Source of the DNA: an uncultured Pseudomonadota bacterium
GTDB taxonomy: Bacteria > Pseudomonadota > Gammaproteobacteria > Burkholderiales > Thiobacillaceae
Assembly: GCA_903883985.1 (NCBI GenBank)
Contig: CAISDD010000316.1
Location: 1-5,291, forward strand
DNA: 5,291 bases
Reading direction: 5' to 3'
Shown: piece by piece, positions 1-5,291 of the stretch
Layout: each line of letters opens with the position of its first letter
Position numbering within the stretch: the stretch's first letter is position 1
Made by a program: the position numbers and the translations under genes
Notes under the pieces: model-generated
Seen by the model: only the letters and a program-made list of their open reading frames with translations
The model's database searches: none
What the model was told of the DNA's origin: nothing

Positions 1-159
1 GGAGCCAGCGTCAAGGCGACGGTGCTGGCCCACGGTCGTGGTGTCAAGGTACTGATTTTCAAGATGCGTCGCCGCAAGCACTACCGCAAGACCCAGGGGC
101 ATCGCCAGAATTTCACGGAAATCCGCATCGATGGTATCGATGCCGGGTCTTCCATCTAG
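1..159 (+). CDS. rplU: 50S ribosomal protein L21, C-terminal end (5' truncated by window edge)
   Basis: The visible part is the last 52 residues of L21, a large-subunit protein that binds 23S rRNA in the 50S subunit. The frame opens at base 1 with GASVKATVLAHGRG and contains the L21 hallmark KMRRRKHYRKTQGHRQ (residues 21-36 of the visible part), rich in RNA-binding basic residues, then FTEIRIDGIDA. The full protein is normally about 103 residues, so roughly half is missing on the left. The stop is TAG at 157-159. The protein ends with GSSI after IDGIDA, a short tail beyond the usual end of the family. It lies 15 bases before rpmA, the standard rplU-rpmA pair, which is surely one transcript. 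The promoter and start lie outside the window. Confidence 0.96.
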   Translation, partial: GASVKATVLAHGRGVKVLIFKMRRRKHYRKTQGHRQNFTEIRIDGIDAGSSI

Positions 160-160
160 C

Positions 161-165
161 AGGAG
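161..165 (+). promoter_or_regulatory. Ribosome binding site of rpmA
   Basis: AGGAG lies 9 bases before the ATG at 175, immediately after the rplU stop. It is a strong Shine-Dalgarno match and fixes the rpmA start, which also matches the universal MAHKKAGGS beginning of L27. Confidence 0.85.
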
Positions 166-174
166 CAGACAACC

Positions 175-444
175 ATGGCACACAAGAAAGCAGGCGGCAG
201 TTCCCGTAACGGCCGCGATTCCAACCCCAAGATGTTGGGGGTCAAACGCTACGGTGGCGAATTCGTTCCCGCCGGCAACATCCTGGTTCGCCAGCGTGGC
301 ACTCAGTTTCATCCCGGCCTGAACGTCGGCCTGGGCAAGGATTACACCTTGTTCGCCAAGGTGGACGGCGTGGTCGAATTCACCGTGAAGGGCGCGCGTC
401 AGCGCCGCACGGTCAACGTAGTGCCGGTCGCGATCGCGGCGTAA
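175..444 (+). CDS. rpmA: 50S ribosomal protein L27
   Basis: L27 is a small basic protein of the 50S subunit whose N-terminal arm reaches the peptidyl-transferase centre. The 89 residues are complete and close to the usual length of about 85. Visible hallmarks are MAHKKAGGSS at the start, RNGRDSNPKMLGVKRYGG (11-28) and GNILVRQRGT followed by HPGLNVGLG (34-54), then DYTLFAKVDG. The family often has S-E-S-K where this one has S-N-P-K, a minor difference. The N-terminus begins directly with MAHKKAGG, so there is no cleavable leader of the type seen in Firmicutes. The gene is preceded by a strong ribosome binding site and followed, 42 bases after the stop, by the start of a strong intrinsic terminator, so the rplU-rpmA transcript probably ends largely there. 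Confidence 0.98.
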   Translation: MAHKKAGGSSRNGRDSNPKMLGVKRYGGEFVPAGNILVRQRGTQFHPGLNVGLGKDYTLFAKVDGVVEFTVKGARQRRTVNVVPVAIAA

Positions 445-445
445 G

Positions 446-478
446 CGAGCCCCCGGATCGGTCCACAGGCTCGATCCG
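446..478 (+). other. Two mutually exclusive short inverted repeats between rpmA and its terminator
   Basis: CGGATCG (454-460) can pair with CGATCCG (472-478) across an 11-base loop. CGAGCC (446-451) can instead pair with GGCTCG (468-473). The two helices share bases 472-473 and so cannot both form fully. They lie directly upstream of the terminator hairpin. Their role is unknown; in GC-rich DNA such short pairings can arise by chance. Confidence 0.35.
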
Positions 479-486
479 CCCGAAGG

Positions 487-514
487 AGCCCTATCCTCTG
501 GATAGGGCTTTTTT
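487..514 (+). terminator. Strong Rho-independent terminator after rpmA, just before obgE
   Basis: AGCCCTATCC (487-496) pairs perfectly over 10 base pairs with GGATAGGGCT (500-509) around a TCT loop. A run of six T (509-514, the first being the last stem base) follows, then G and three more T. This is a textbook intrinsic terminator on the plus strand. It closes the rplU-rpmA transcript, yet the obgE ATG at 533 is only 18 bases beyond the T-run, leaving no room for a full promoter downstream of it. Confidence 0.9.
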
Positions 515-520
515 GTTTCA

Positions 521-524
521 GAGG
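521..524 (+). promoter_or_regulatory. Ribosome binding site of obgE
   Basis: GAGG lies 8 bases before the ATG at 533, only six bases after the end of the terminator T-run. It is a moderate Shine-Dalgarno match that supports this start, which also gives the conserved MKFIDEA N-terminus of Obg proteins. Confidence 0.6.
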
Positions 525-532
525 CCAATAGC

Positions 533-1585
533 ATGAAATTCATCGACGAAGCCCGTATCGACGTCATCGCCGGTCGTGGTGGCAATGGTTCCGCCTCGTT
601 CCGGCGCGAGAAATTCATCCCCATGGGTGGACCGGATGGCGGCGATGGCGGGAAGGGGGGCTGCATCTGGGCCGAGGCCGACCGCAACAGCAACACCCTG
701 GTGGAATACCGCTTCACCCGCATGTTCCGCGCGCAACACGGTGAGAACGGCCGCGGCGCCGACTGTTATGGCAAGGGGGGCGACGATCTCACCTTGCGCG
801 TGCCGGTGGGCACGGTGATCACAGAGAACGAGAGTGGCGCCCTGATCGCCGACCTGGCCTGTGATGGCCAGCGCGCCTTGATTGCCCGTGGCGGCAAGGG
901 TGGGCTGGGCAACCTGCACTTCAAGTCCAGCACCAACCGCGCGCCCCGCCAGACTACCGCCGGGGAGGAGGGGGAAGAGCTGCGTTTGCACATGGAGCTG
1001 AAGGTGCTGGCCGATGTGGGATTGCTGGGCATGCCCAATGCGGGCAAGTCCACACTGATCCGCGCCATCTCCGCGGCCAAGCCGAAAGTGGCCGATTACC
1101 CCTTTACCACCTTGCACCCCAATTTGGGCGTGGTGCGCGTCGATCGCGAGCGCAGTTTCGTGGTCGCGGACGTGCCCGGCCTGATCGAGGGTGCGGCCGA
1201 GGGTGCGGGCCTGGGCCACCAGTTCCTGCGCCACTTGGCGCGCACCAGCCTGCTACTGCACCTGGTCGATCTGGCACCCTTCGACCCGGAAGTCGACCCG
1301 GTGCGGGATGCGCGCGCCATCGTCGAGGAATTGCGCAAGTATGACGAGGAACTCCACGCCAAGCCACGATGGTTGGTGCTGAACAAGACCGACCTGGTTC
1401 CCGAGGAGGATCGCGCTCAGCGTATAGCCATGTTCATCCGTGAGTTCGGCTGGGAGGGGCCCGTGTTCGCGATTTCCGCGATCAGCGGTGGCGGCTGCCA
1501 GCCTCTGGTGTTTGCCATCATGGAGCACCTGCAGTCGTGCCGTCTTGGCGAGCGCATGAGCCCAATCAGCCGTGTCGAGGGATAG
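533..1585 (+). CDS. obgE: Obg-family ribosome-assembly GTPase ObgE/CgtA
   Basis: This is the essential cytoplasmic GTPase that binds the 50S subunit during its maturation and links it to growth and stress signalling. The 350 residues start with the Obg fold (about 1-158): MKFIDEARI, the glycine-rich GRGGNGSASFRREKF (14-28) and GGPDGGDGGKGG (32-43), and ARGGKGGLGN (118-127). The G domain follows: G1/P-loop GMPNAGKST (166-174), switch I DYPFTTLHPNLG (188-199), G3 DVPGLIEGA (213-221), G4 NKTD (284-287) and G5 SAISGGG (315-321). It stops soon after the G domain, so it lacks the long acidic tail of E. coli ObgE (390 residues). It lies downstream of rplU-rpmA as in most bacteria, but behind a strong terminator, and runs into proB with a 3-base gap. 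The HLVDLAPFD segment and KPRWLVLNKTD resemble betaproteobacterial Obg proteins. Confidence 0.97.
   Translation: MKFIDEARIDVIAGRGGNGSASFRREKFIPMGGPDGGDGGKGGCIWAEADRNSNTLVEYRFTRMFRAQHGENGRGADCYGKGGDDLTLRVPVGTVITENESGALIADLACDGQRALIARGGKGGLGNLHFKSSTNRAPRQTTAGEEGEELRLHMELKVLADVGLLGMPNAGKSTLIRAISAAKPKVADYPFTTLHPNLGVVRVDRERSFVVADVPGLIEGAAEGAGLGHQFLRHLARTSLLLHLVDLAPFDPEVDPVRDARAIVEELRKYDEELHAKPRWLVLNKTDLVPEEDRAQRIAMFIREFGWEGPVFAISAISGGGCQPLVFAIMEHLQSCRLGERMSPISRVEG
1577..1581 (+). promoter_or_regulatory. Ribosome binding site of proB, inside the end of obgE
   Basis: GAGGG lies 7 bases before the ATG at 1589 and is part of the last codons of obgE. With only 3 bases between the obgE stop (1583-1585) and the proB start, this suggests translational coupling of the two genes. 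Confidence 0.65.
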
Positions 1586-1588
1586 AAG

Positions 1589-2710
1589 ATGAGCCGTTCC
1601 GCGATCGCCGATGCCCGCCGCCTGGTGGTGAAGGTCGGTAGCAGTCTGGTGACCAACGAAGGGCGCGGCCTCGACCATGAACGCTTGGCGCTGTGGTCTG
1701 CGCAGATTGCCCGCTTGCGAGAAATGGGCAAGGAAGTCGTCCTGGTTTCCAGTGGCGCCATCGCCGAGGGCATCAAGCGGTTGGGCTGGAACAAGCGGCC
1801 GGTCGCGTTGAACGAACTCCAGGCTGCGGCCGCCGTCGGCCAGATGGGGCTGATCGAAGCCTATGAACGCAGCTTTCGTGTGCATGGCTTGTACACCGCT
1901 CAGATACTGCTGACACACGCCGATCTGGCCGACCGCGAGCGCTACCTGAATGCCCGTTCCACCCTGCGCACGCTACTGGAACTCAAGGCCATCCCCATCA
2001 TTAACGAGAACGACACGGTCACCACAGAGGAAATCAAGGTCGGCGACAACGACACGCTGGGCGCTCTGGTGGCGAATCTGATCGAAGCCGATGCCCTGAT
2101 CATCCTCACAGATCAGCGCGGACTCTACAGCGCCGACCCACGTCTTCACCCTGAAGCGGAGTTTATCTTCGAGGCCGTGGCGGGCAAGCCGGAACTGGAA
2201 GACATGGCCGGCGGCGCCGGGTCGAGCGTGGGTACGGGCGGTATGTTGACCAAGATACTTGCCGCCAAACGTGCCGCCCGCAGCGGTGCTCATACGGTCA
2301 TCGTCAGCGGGCGCGAGGAGGACGTTCTGGTTCGACTGGCTATGGGCGAGTCGCTGGGCACGCAGCTACTGGCGGTAAACGCACCGCTGGCGGCGCGCCG
2401 GCAGTGGCTGGCCGACCATTTGCAGGTGCGTGGCAGCCTTCGCCTGGATGAGGGTGCGGTACGCGCCCTGCGTTTGCAGGGCAAGAGCCTGTTGTCGATC
2501 GGGGTGGCCGAAGTCATCGGTGAATTCCATCGTGGCGAAGTGGTAGCCTGCATCGACACGCAGGGCCGTGACATCGCCCGCGGCCTAGTCAACTACGGCG
2601 CCGATGAAGCCCGCCGTATCGCCCGGCAGCCGAGTTCACAGATCGCAATCCTGCTCGGTTACATGGATGAGGCGGAACTCATCCATCGCGACAACCTGGC
2701 GCTACTGTAG
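1589..2710 (+). CDS. proB: Glutamate 5-kinase (gamma-glutamyl kinase), ProB with C-terminal PUA domain
   Basis: The enzyme phosphorylates L-glutamate with ATP to gamma-glutamyl phosphate, the first and normally proline-inhibited step of proline synthesis in the cytoplasm. The 373 residues fit the full-length two-domain form (E. coli 367). The amino-acid kinase domain (about 8-260) shows LVVKVGSSLV (12-21), VSSGAIAEG (53-61), the glutamate-site NEND (139-142), VGDNDTLGA (151-159), LTDQRGLYSADP (173-184) and GTGGMLTK (215-222) near the nucleotide site. A PUA domain follows (about 275-355), with SLLSIGVAEVIGEF and ARGLVNYGADEARR. The ATG at 1589 has a GAGGG ribosome binding site and lies 3 bases after obgE, so it is the second gene of an obgE-proB unit. 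proA is not next to it. The downstream side is a convergent small gene, with no strong terminator visible after the TAG. Confidence 0.97.
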   Translation: MSRSAIADARRLVVKVGSSLVTNEGRGLDHERLALWSAQIARLREMGKEVVLVSSGAIAEGIKRLGWNKRPVALNELQAAAAVGQMGLIEAYERSFRVHGLYTAQILLTHADLADRERYLNARSTLRTLLELKAIPIINENDTVTTEEIKVGDNDTLGALVANLIEADALIILTDQRGLYSADPRLHPEAEFIFEAVAGKPELEDMAGGAGSSVGTGGMLTKILAAKRAARSGAHTVIVSGREEDVLVRLAMGESLGTQLLAVNAPLAARRQWLADHLQVRGSLRLDEGAVRALRLQGKSLLSIGVAEVIGEFHRGEVVACIDTQGRDIARGLVNYGADEARRIARQPSSQIAILLGYMDEAELIHRDNLALL

Positions 2711-2757
2711 GCGTGGCAGCCACATGTCCGGCGTGAGGTGGCGGTCGACGTATCGGA

Positions 2758-2943
2758 TCAACCCCTACGGGGCGGCACGCGCAGATTTCCTTCCCAACCG
2801 CAGACCATCGAACGGCAGCGAAAACGCCGCACCGACAGGATGTAGCTCAAGAGCCGATCTACTGCCCGGCGTGGGATGCGCCGCACGGCACTCTGGCACC
2901 ATGGGCATAGATCGACGCCGGATTTGCCCGCAGGGGAGGTCAT
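2758..2943 (-). CDS. Small basic four-cysteine protein, putative zinc ribbon (CPWC / CRSMVC-GWEGNLR)
   Basis: From the ATG at 2943 the product has 61 residues. CPWC (13-16) and CRSMVC (43-48) give C-x2-C...C-x4-C, a layout suited to binding one zinc ion. Between them is an arginine-rich stretch, RRIPRRAVDR, and LLSYILSVRRFRC, followed by GWEGNLRVPPRRG. There is no signal peptide and no convincing membrane span. The pattern CPxC...RR.PRR..DR...RR.RC....CGWEGN resembles short uncharacterised proteins I associate with proteobacteria, but I cannot name a family and the function is unknown. A TTG at 2973 would add ten residues; an in-frame stop lies 8 codons upstream of it. Neither start has a good ribosome binding site, which weakens the call. 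It converges on proB with a 47-base gap and lies about 360 bases beyond the end of the RpfE-like gene on the same strand. Other long open frames in this gap show no such motifs. Confidence 0.6.
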   Translation of the reverse strand: MTSPAGKSGVDLCPWCQSAVRRIPRRAVDRLLSYILSVRRFRCRSMVCGWEGNLRVPPRRG

Positions 2944-2973
2944 GGCTGAGGATGCGCCGGTATCCTGTCTCAA

Positions 2974-3305
2974 TTGGGTACCGCCCGGAGAGTCCTAATT
3001 GCCGCACGCCGCTTCTTGGCAACGCTGAAACCGTCATCAATCGGCTCAGTGCCAGAGGGAGTCAGCCAGGAGGTCGAGTTCAGCTTTTTTTGTCTCATGG
3101 TTCGTTGCCAGCCGCACGGGTATCGACGGGTGCCGTGAAGAGAGCCGGTTCTTAGGTTCGGATCTTGTGTTTTTGCCTGGCCACTTGAAAGGAACAGGAA
3201 CCAGACACACGGCGCCACGAGGGTATCGTAAAGAAATCTGACAAGCAACAGAGTAATTACTACCGGTCGGCGCGGATGCAGCTATCGGCGCAGCCCGGAG
3301 CGGTC
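2974..3305. other. Intergenic stretch with no supported gene
   Basis: This lies between the small four-cysteine gene and the RpfE-like gene. Open frames here either lack a ribosome binding site or begin with TTG, and none has recognisable protein features. A run of seven T at 3085-3091 is preceded by TTCAGC (3079-3084), which could pair with GCTGAA (3024-3029) only across about 50 bases, so it is not a convincing plus-strand terminator. A perfect AGGAGGT at 3068-3074 has no ATG or GTG at a workable distance. The region is richer in A and T than the flanking genes, especially at 3150-3260, and could hold a leader, a small RNA or promoters for the small minus-strand gene, but nothing specific can be supported. 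Confidence 0.6.
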
Positions 3306-4259
3306 TTATCCGCCCATCCAGAGCTTCCAGGCATCGCCCATTCCCAACTGCACGCTGCCGCCTTCCGGTTCGCAAAGCGTGAGGACGGCTCGCCGGATGT
3401 GGCCGCGGCGCAGATGTTGCAGCAGCGGAGTGAACCACGCCGCATCGAGGCAGGAGGCCTCCGCGGCAGTCGCATGGGGTAGGAATTCCGGCAACAGCAG
3501 CAGCACTCTTGCGGCGTGCGGCAGGTCGTGCAGGCCGGCTGGGCAGGAAACGTGCGGACTGCTGGACAAACGAGCCAAGGCCAACGCCTCCACCTGCCCC
3601 GCCAGCACCAGATCGAAGCGTCGCCCCGCCTTCGCCTTCTTGCCACCGCCCCAGAGCCAAAGGCTGTTGATGGCGGCCAGGCCCTGGCGCTCGCGCTCCT
3701 GATTCACCGGGTGGTCGTGGAGCAGGATCTGCGCATCGTTAACCAGGCGCATGGCTCGGGCGGCGTCCGGGCCGGCTGGCATGGCGGAATGCACATGGCG
3801 GGTGGTCACCTGATCCAGAGGCGTGGTGCGCAGATCCAGTGTCTGGGCGGGATGACCATACCAGCGCGAAGGCACGGGCGCGAATAGCTGCCAGCCGGCT
3901 TCCTCGAACAGGGGCCTGAGACTCGCCGCCAGCGACTCGGACTCCGACTGGACCAAGCCCACTCGTTCGGCGTCGAGCAGGGTCAAGCCGCGCATGCCGA
4001 CTTGCAAGTGGACCGGGTCGGCGCGCAGCCAGTATCCCGAGTCAGCGTTCAGGCCATCGTAAGCGGCAGTCGCGAAAGCGAGTGGGCCGCGCGGGGGGAA
4101 GTCGAAGGCGGAACACAGCGCATCCGCCAGGTTGGTCTCTCCACCCACCCCGACCCCGCGCGCCAGCAAGCGTTCCAGTCCAGGCAGTAAAACCCGTTCG
4201 CCGTGCGGGGATGCGCGCCAGGACGCAAGTCCAGGGACGATGAGATGAAGTTCACGCAT
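3306..4259 (-). CDS. RpfE-type / COG4255-like protein, phosphoglycerate-mutase-like (putative)
   Basis: The product has 317 residues. Features include MRELHLIVPGL at the start, YWLRADPVHLQVG followed by RGLTLLD (76-96), RWYGH (132-136), VNQERERQGLAAINSLWLWGGG in the middle (185-206), and W-F-T-P-L-L-x-x-L-R-R-G near the end (275-286). The DPVHL motif and the N-x-x-R-x-x-x-G-L-x-x-x-N-S-L-W-x-W-G-G-G motif are what I recall from proteins annotated as RpfE-type regulatory protein or as related to cofactor-independent phosphoglycerate mutase. Their biochemical role is not established, and RpfE is best known as a gene of the Xanthomonas rpf cluster beside recJ. No signal peptide or membrane segment is visible. 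The ATG at 4259 has no clear Shine-Dalgarno sequence. It follows trpE on the same strand after 71 bases that hold a REP-like palindrome. No clear terminator follows. That it is a real gene is near certain; the family name is moderately sure and the function unknown. Confidence 0.8.
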   Translation of the reverse strand: MRELHLIVPGLASWRASPHGERVLLPGLERLLARGVGVGGETNLADALCSAFDFPPRGPLAFATAAYDGLNADSGYWLRADPVHLQVGMRGLTLLDAERVGLVQSESESLAASLRPLFEEAGWQLFAPVPSRWYGHPAQTLDLRTTPLDQVTTRHVHSAMPAGPDAARAMRLVNDAQILLHDHPVNQERERQGLAAINSLWLWGGGKKAKAGRRFDLVLAGQVEALALARLSSSPHVSCPAGLHDLPHAARVLLLLPEFLPHATAAEASCLDAAWFTPLLQHLRRGHIRRAVLTLCEPEGGSVQLGMGDAWKLWMGG

Positions 4260-4283
4260 CTTGAATACCGAGGTTGGCAGTTC

Positions 4284-4318
4284 GCAGGAGCGGCTATAGC
4301 CGCGAGGCCACGATCGCG
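4284..4318 (-). repeat. REP-like palindromic element between trpE and the RpfE-like gene
   Basis: On the plus strand GCAGGAGCGGCTATAGCCGCGA (split here as GCAGGA at 4284-4289, then the perfect 14-base palindrome GCGGCTATAGCCGC at 4290-4303, then GA) closely resembles the GTAGGAGCGGC-loop-GCCGCGA class of repetitive extragenic palindromes of Pseudomonas, Stenotrophomonas and Xanthomonas relatives. A second inverted pair, CGCGA (4301-4305) with TCGCG (4314-4318), overlaps its end and could be the remnant of a second half. Such elements are usually scattered in intergenic spaces, are mobilised by REP-associated tyrosine transposases (RAYT), and can affect mRNA decay or termination between genes. 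There is no T-run on either side, so it is not an ordinary intrinsic terminator. Strand is arbitrary because the core is symmetric. Confidence 0.72.
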
Positions 4319-4321
4319 GAA

Positions 4322-4350
4322 TTTATGGGGTTAATCCGCTTCGCCTTCAA
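4322..4350 (-). promoter_or_regulatory. Possible sigma70-type promoter for the RpfE-like gene
   Basis: On the minus strand TTGAAG (4345-4350) and CATAAA (4322-4327) are spaced by exactly 17 bases and match the -35 and -10 consensus at four of six bases each. They straddle the trpE stop codon. Transcription would begin near 4315, putting the REP-like palindrome in the 5' leader of the RpfE-like mRNA. Matches of this quality also occur by chance, so the call is weak. Confidence 0.3.
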
Positions 4351-5290
4351 AACCCGCCTGGGCAAGCTCAGCGGCGCGCACCACGGCTCGGGCCTTGTTG
4401 CAGGTTTCCAGCCACTCGCTTTCCGGAACAGAGTCGGCGACGATGCCAGCACCCGCTTGCACATAGAGGATGTTGTCCTTGATGACCGCAGTGCGGATGG
4501 CGATGGCCAGGTCCATGTCGCCATTGAAGCCGAGGTAGCCGACCGCACCCGCATAGATGCCGCGTTTGGTGGGTTCAAGTTCGTCGATGATCTCCATCGC
4601 GCGGATCTTGGGCGCACCGGACACCGTGCCGGCAGGGAAGGTGGCGCGCAGCACGTCCATGGCGGACAGTTCAGGGCGCAGGCTGGCTTCTACGTTGGAG
4701 ACGATGTGCATGACATGCGAATAGCGCTCGATGCTCATATTCTCCGTGACTCTTACCGTGCCCACTTGCGCCACGCGGCCGGCGTCGTTGCGGCCGAGAT
4801 CCATGAGCTGCACATGTTCTGCACGCTCCTTGGGGTCGGCCAGGAGTTCGGCTTCCATGCGCAGGTCTTCCTCGCGCGAGGCGCCTCGCGGGCGGGTGCC
4901 GGCGATGGGACGTACCGTTACCCGCTTACCTTCACCTTCGTCTTCCAGGCGTACCAGGATCTCGGGCGAAGAGCCGACCACATGGAAGCCACCCATGTCG
5001 TAATAAAACATGTAAGGAGATGGATTGAGGCCGCGCAAGGCTCGATAGAGCGACAGTGGATGTACATTGAACGGCCGGCTCAAGCGCTGAGACAGCACCA
5101 CTTGCATGATGTCGCCGTCGCCGATGTAGCGCTTGGCGCGCACCACGGCGTCCTTGTACGCCTGCTCGCCGAACTCGGAATCCACCACGAAGTCGTTGAC
5201 ATCCGATACGGCTGGCGGGTTGGCGGGGCGGGCCAGGCGCCGCGAGAGTTCCCGCAGGCGCTGATGCGCGTTCAGGTAGGCCTGGGGCTC
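4331..5290 (-). CDS. trpE: Anthranilate synthase component I, C-terminal two-thirds (5' end beyond right edge)
   Basis: TrpE converts chorismate to anthranilate, using ammonia supplied by the glutaminase subunit TrpG, the first committed step of tryptophan synthesis. The frame is open to the right edge, so 319 residues of the usual roughly 490-500 are visible and the N-terminal tryptophan-binding part is missing. The chorismate-binding domain is intact: QVVLSQRLSRPF (63-74 of the visible part), NPSPYMFYYDMGG (89-101), GSSPE (106-110), PIAGTRPRG (128-136), KERAEHVQLMDLGRND (154-169) with the active-site H159 region, PAGTVSGAPK (219-228) and QAGAGIVADSVPESEW (278-293). Sequence up to the edge still fits TrpE, so this is not a short gene starting at the internal GTG near 5188. 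The stop is TAA at 4331-4333. trpG is not fused and does not follow; the next gene is the RpfE-like one. No attenuator can be judged because the 5' end is absent. Confidence 0.96.
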   Translation of the reverse strand, partial: EPQAYLNAHQRLRELSRRLARPANPPAVSDVNDFVVDSEFGEQAYKDAVVRAKRYIGDGDIMQVVLSQRLSRPFNVHPLSLYRALRGLNPSPYMFYYDMGGFHVVGSSPEILVRLEDEGEGKRVTVRPIAGTRPRGASREEDLRMEAELLADPKERAEHVQLMDLGRNDAGRVAQVGTVRVTENMSIERYSHVMHIVSNVEASLRPELSAMDVLRATFPAGTVSGAPKIRAMEIIDELEPTKRGIYAGAVGYLGFNGDMDLAIAIRTAVIKDNILYVQAGAGIVADSVPESEWLETCNKARAVVRAAELAQAGFEGEAD

Positions 5291-5291
5291 C

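Noticed and set aside
518..1234. Long minus-strand open frame (238 codons) opposite obgE
   Set aside because: It is exactly opposite the conserved obgE reading frame and has a histidine-, alanine- and glycine-rich composition typical of the antisense of a GC-rich gene, with no recognisable motif.
1253..1918. Long minus-strand open frame (221 codons) across the obgE/proB junction
   Set aside because: It is antisense to two well-conserved genes and has no recognisable domain; GC-rich codon use explains the lack of stops.
2762..2772. CCCC-TAC-GGGG hairpin at the end of the four-cysteine gene
   Set aside because: It has only four base pairs and no T-run on either strand, and it lies inside the coding end, so it is not a supported terminator.
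2874..2959. Ten-base direct repeat GGATGCGCCG (2874-2883 and 2950-2959)
   Set aside because: It is short and GC-rich, with no pattern of spacing or further copies; chance is the simplest explanation.
3024..3091. T7 run with upstream TTCAGC/GCTGAA inverted repeat as a terminator
   Set aside because: The arms are only six bases and about 50 bases apart, with no stable inner stem, so it is not a credible intrinsic terminator.
3068..3099. Perfect AGGAGGT followed by an ATG
   Set aside because: The ATG at 3097 is 22 bases beyond the motif, too far for initiation. The TTG at 3090 would give only about 21 residues without features.
2604..3155. Plus-strand open frame (183 codons) running from inside proB into the spacer
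   Set aside because: It overlaps proB out of frame and the four-cysteine gene in antisense, is rich in Arg and Ser without any motif, and has no ribosome binding site at its start.
2970..3248. Minus-strand open frame (92 codons) with a hydrophobic start resembling a signal peptide
   Set aside because: It begins with TTG, has no ribosome binding site, and shows no recognisable domain after the hydrophobic stretch.
4331..5188. trpE as a short gene starting at the GTG near 5188
   Set aside because: The frame continues to the right edge with TrpE-like sequence and the family is about 490-500 residues long, so this GTG is an internal valine.

Overview
The window looks like a piece of chromosome from a GC-rich proteobacterium. 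The protein features point to Betaproteobacteria (Rhodocyclales/Nitrosomonadales-like), with a gammaproteobacterium not excluded. The evidence is the rplU-rpmA-obgE-proB order, the G-domain sequence of the Obg protein (SLLLHLVDLAPFD, then KPRWLVLNKTDLVPEE), an unfused TrpE, and an RpfE-type protein. No mobile element, phage gene, CRISPR array, tRNA or rRNA gene was recognised.

Left part, plus strand (1-2710): the C-terminal end of ribosomal protein L21 (rplU), then complete rpmA (L27), obgE/cgtA (ribosome-assembly GTPase) and proB (glutamate 5-kinase with a PUA domain). The two ribosomal protein genes are 15 bases apart. A very strong intrinsic terminator (487-514) separates them from obgE. 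Its U-tract ends only 18 bases before the obgE start, so transcription of obgE-proB must come from read-through or from a promoter overlapping the hairpin. obgE and proB are 3 bases apart and clearly co-transcribed.

Middle part (2711-3305): about 600 bases with no large gene. The best call is a small minus-strand gene (2758-2943) for a basic protein of about 61 residues with four cysteines arranged like a zinc ribbon (CPWC...CRSMVC) and a CGWEGNLR ending. It converges on proB. The rest (2944-3305) has no supported gene or clear terminator.

Right part, minus strand (3306-5290): trpE (anthranilate synthase component I, 3' two-thirds, running off the right edge) followed by an RpfE/COG4255-type protein with phosphoglycerate-mutase-like features. 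The 71-base gap between them holds a REP-like palindrome (around 4284-4318), and a possible sigma70-type promoter straddles the trpE stop. trpG does not follow trpE.

Functionally this is mostly core machinery: ribosome components and assembly, the first step of proline synthesis, and the first step of tryptophan synthesis. I did not find a convincing new biological system. The items most worth a second look are the small four-cysteine protein, the terminator placed immediately before obgE, and the REP-like element.
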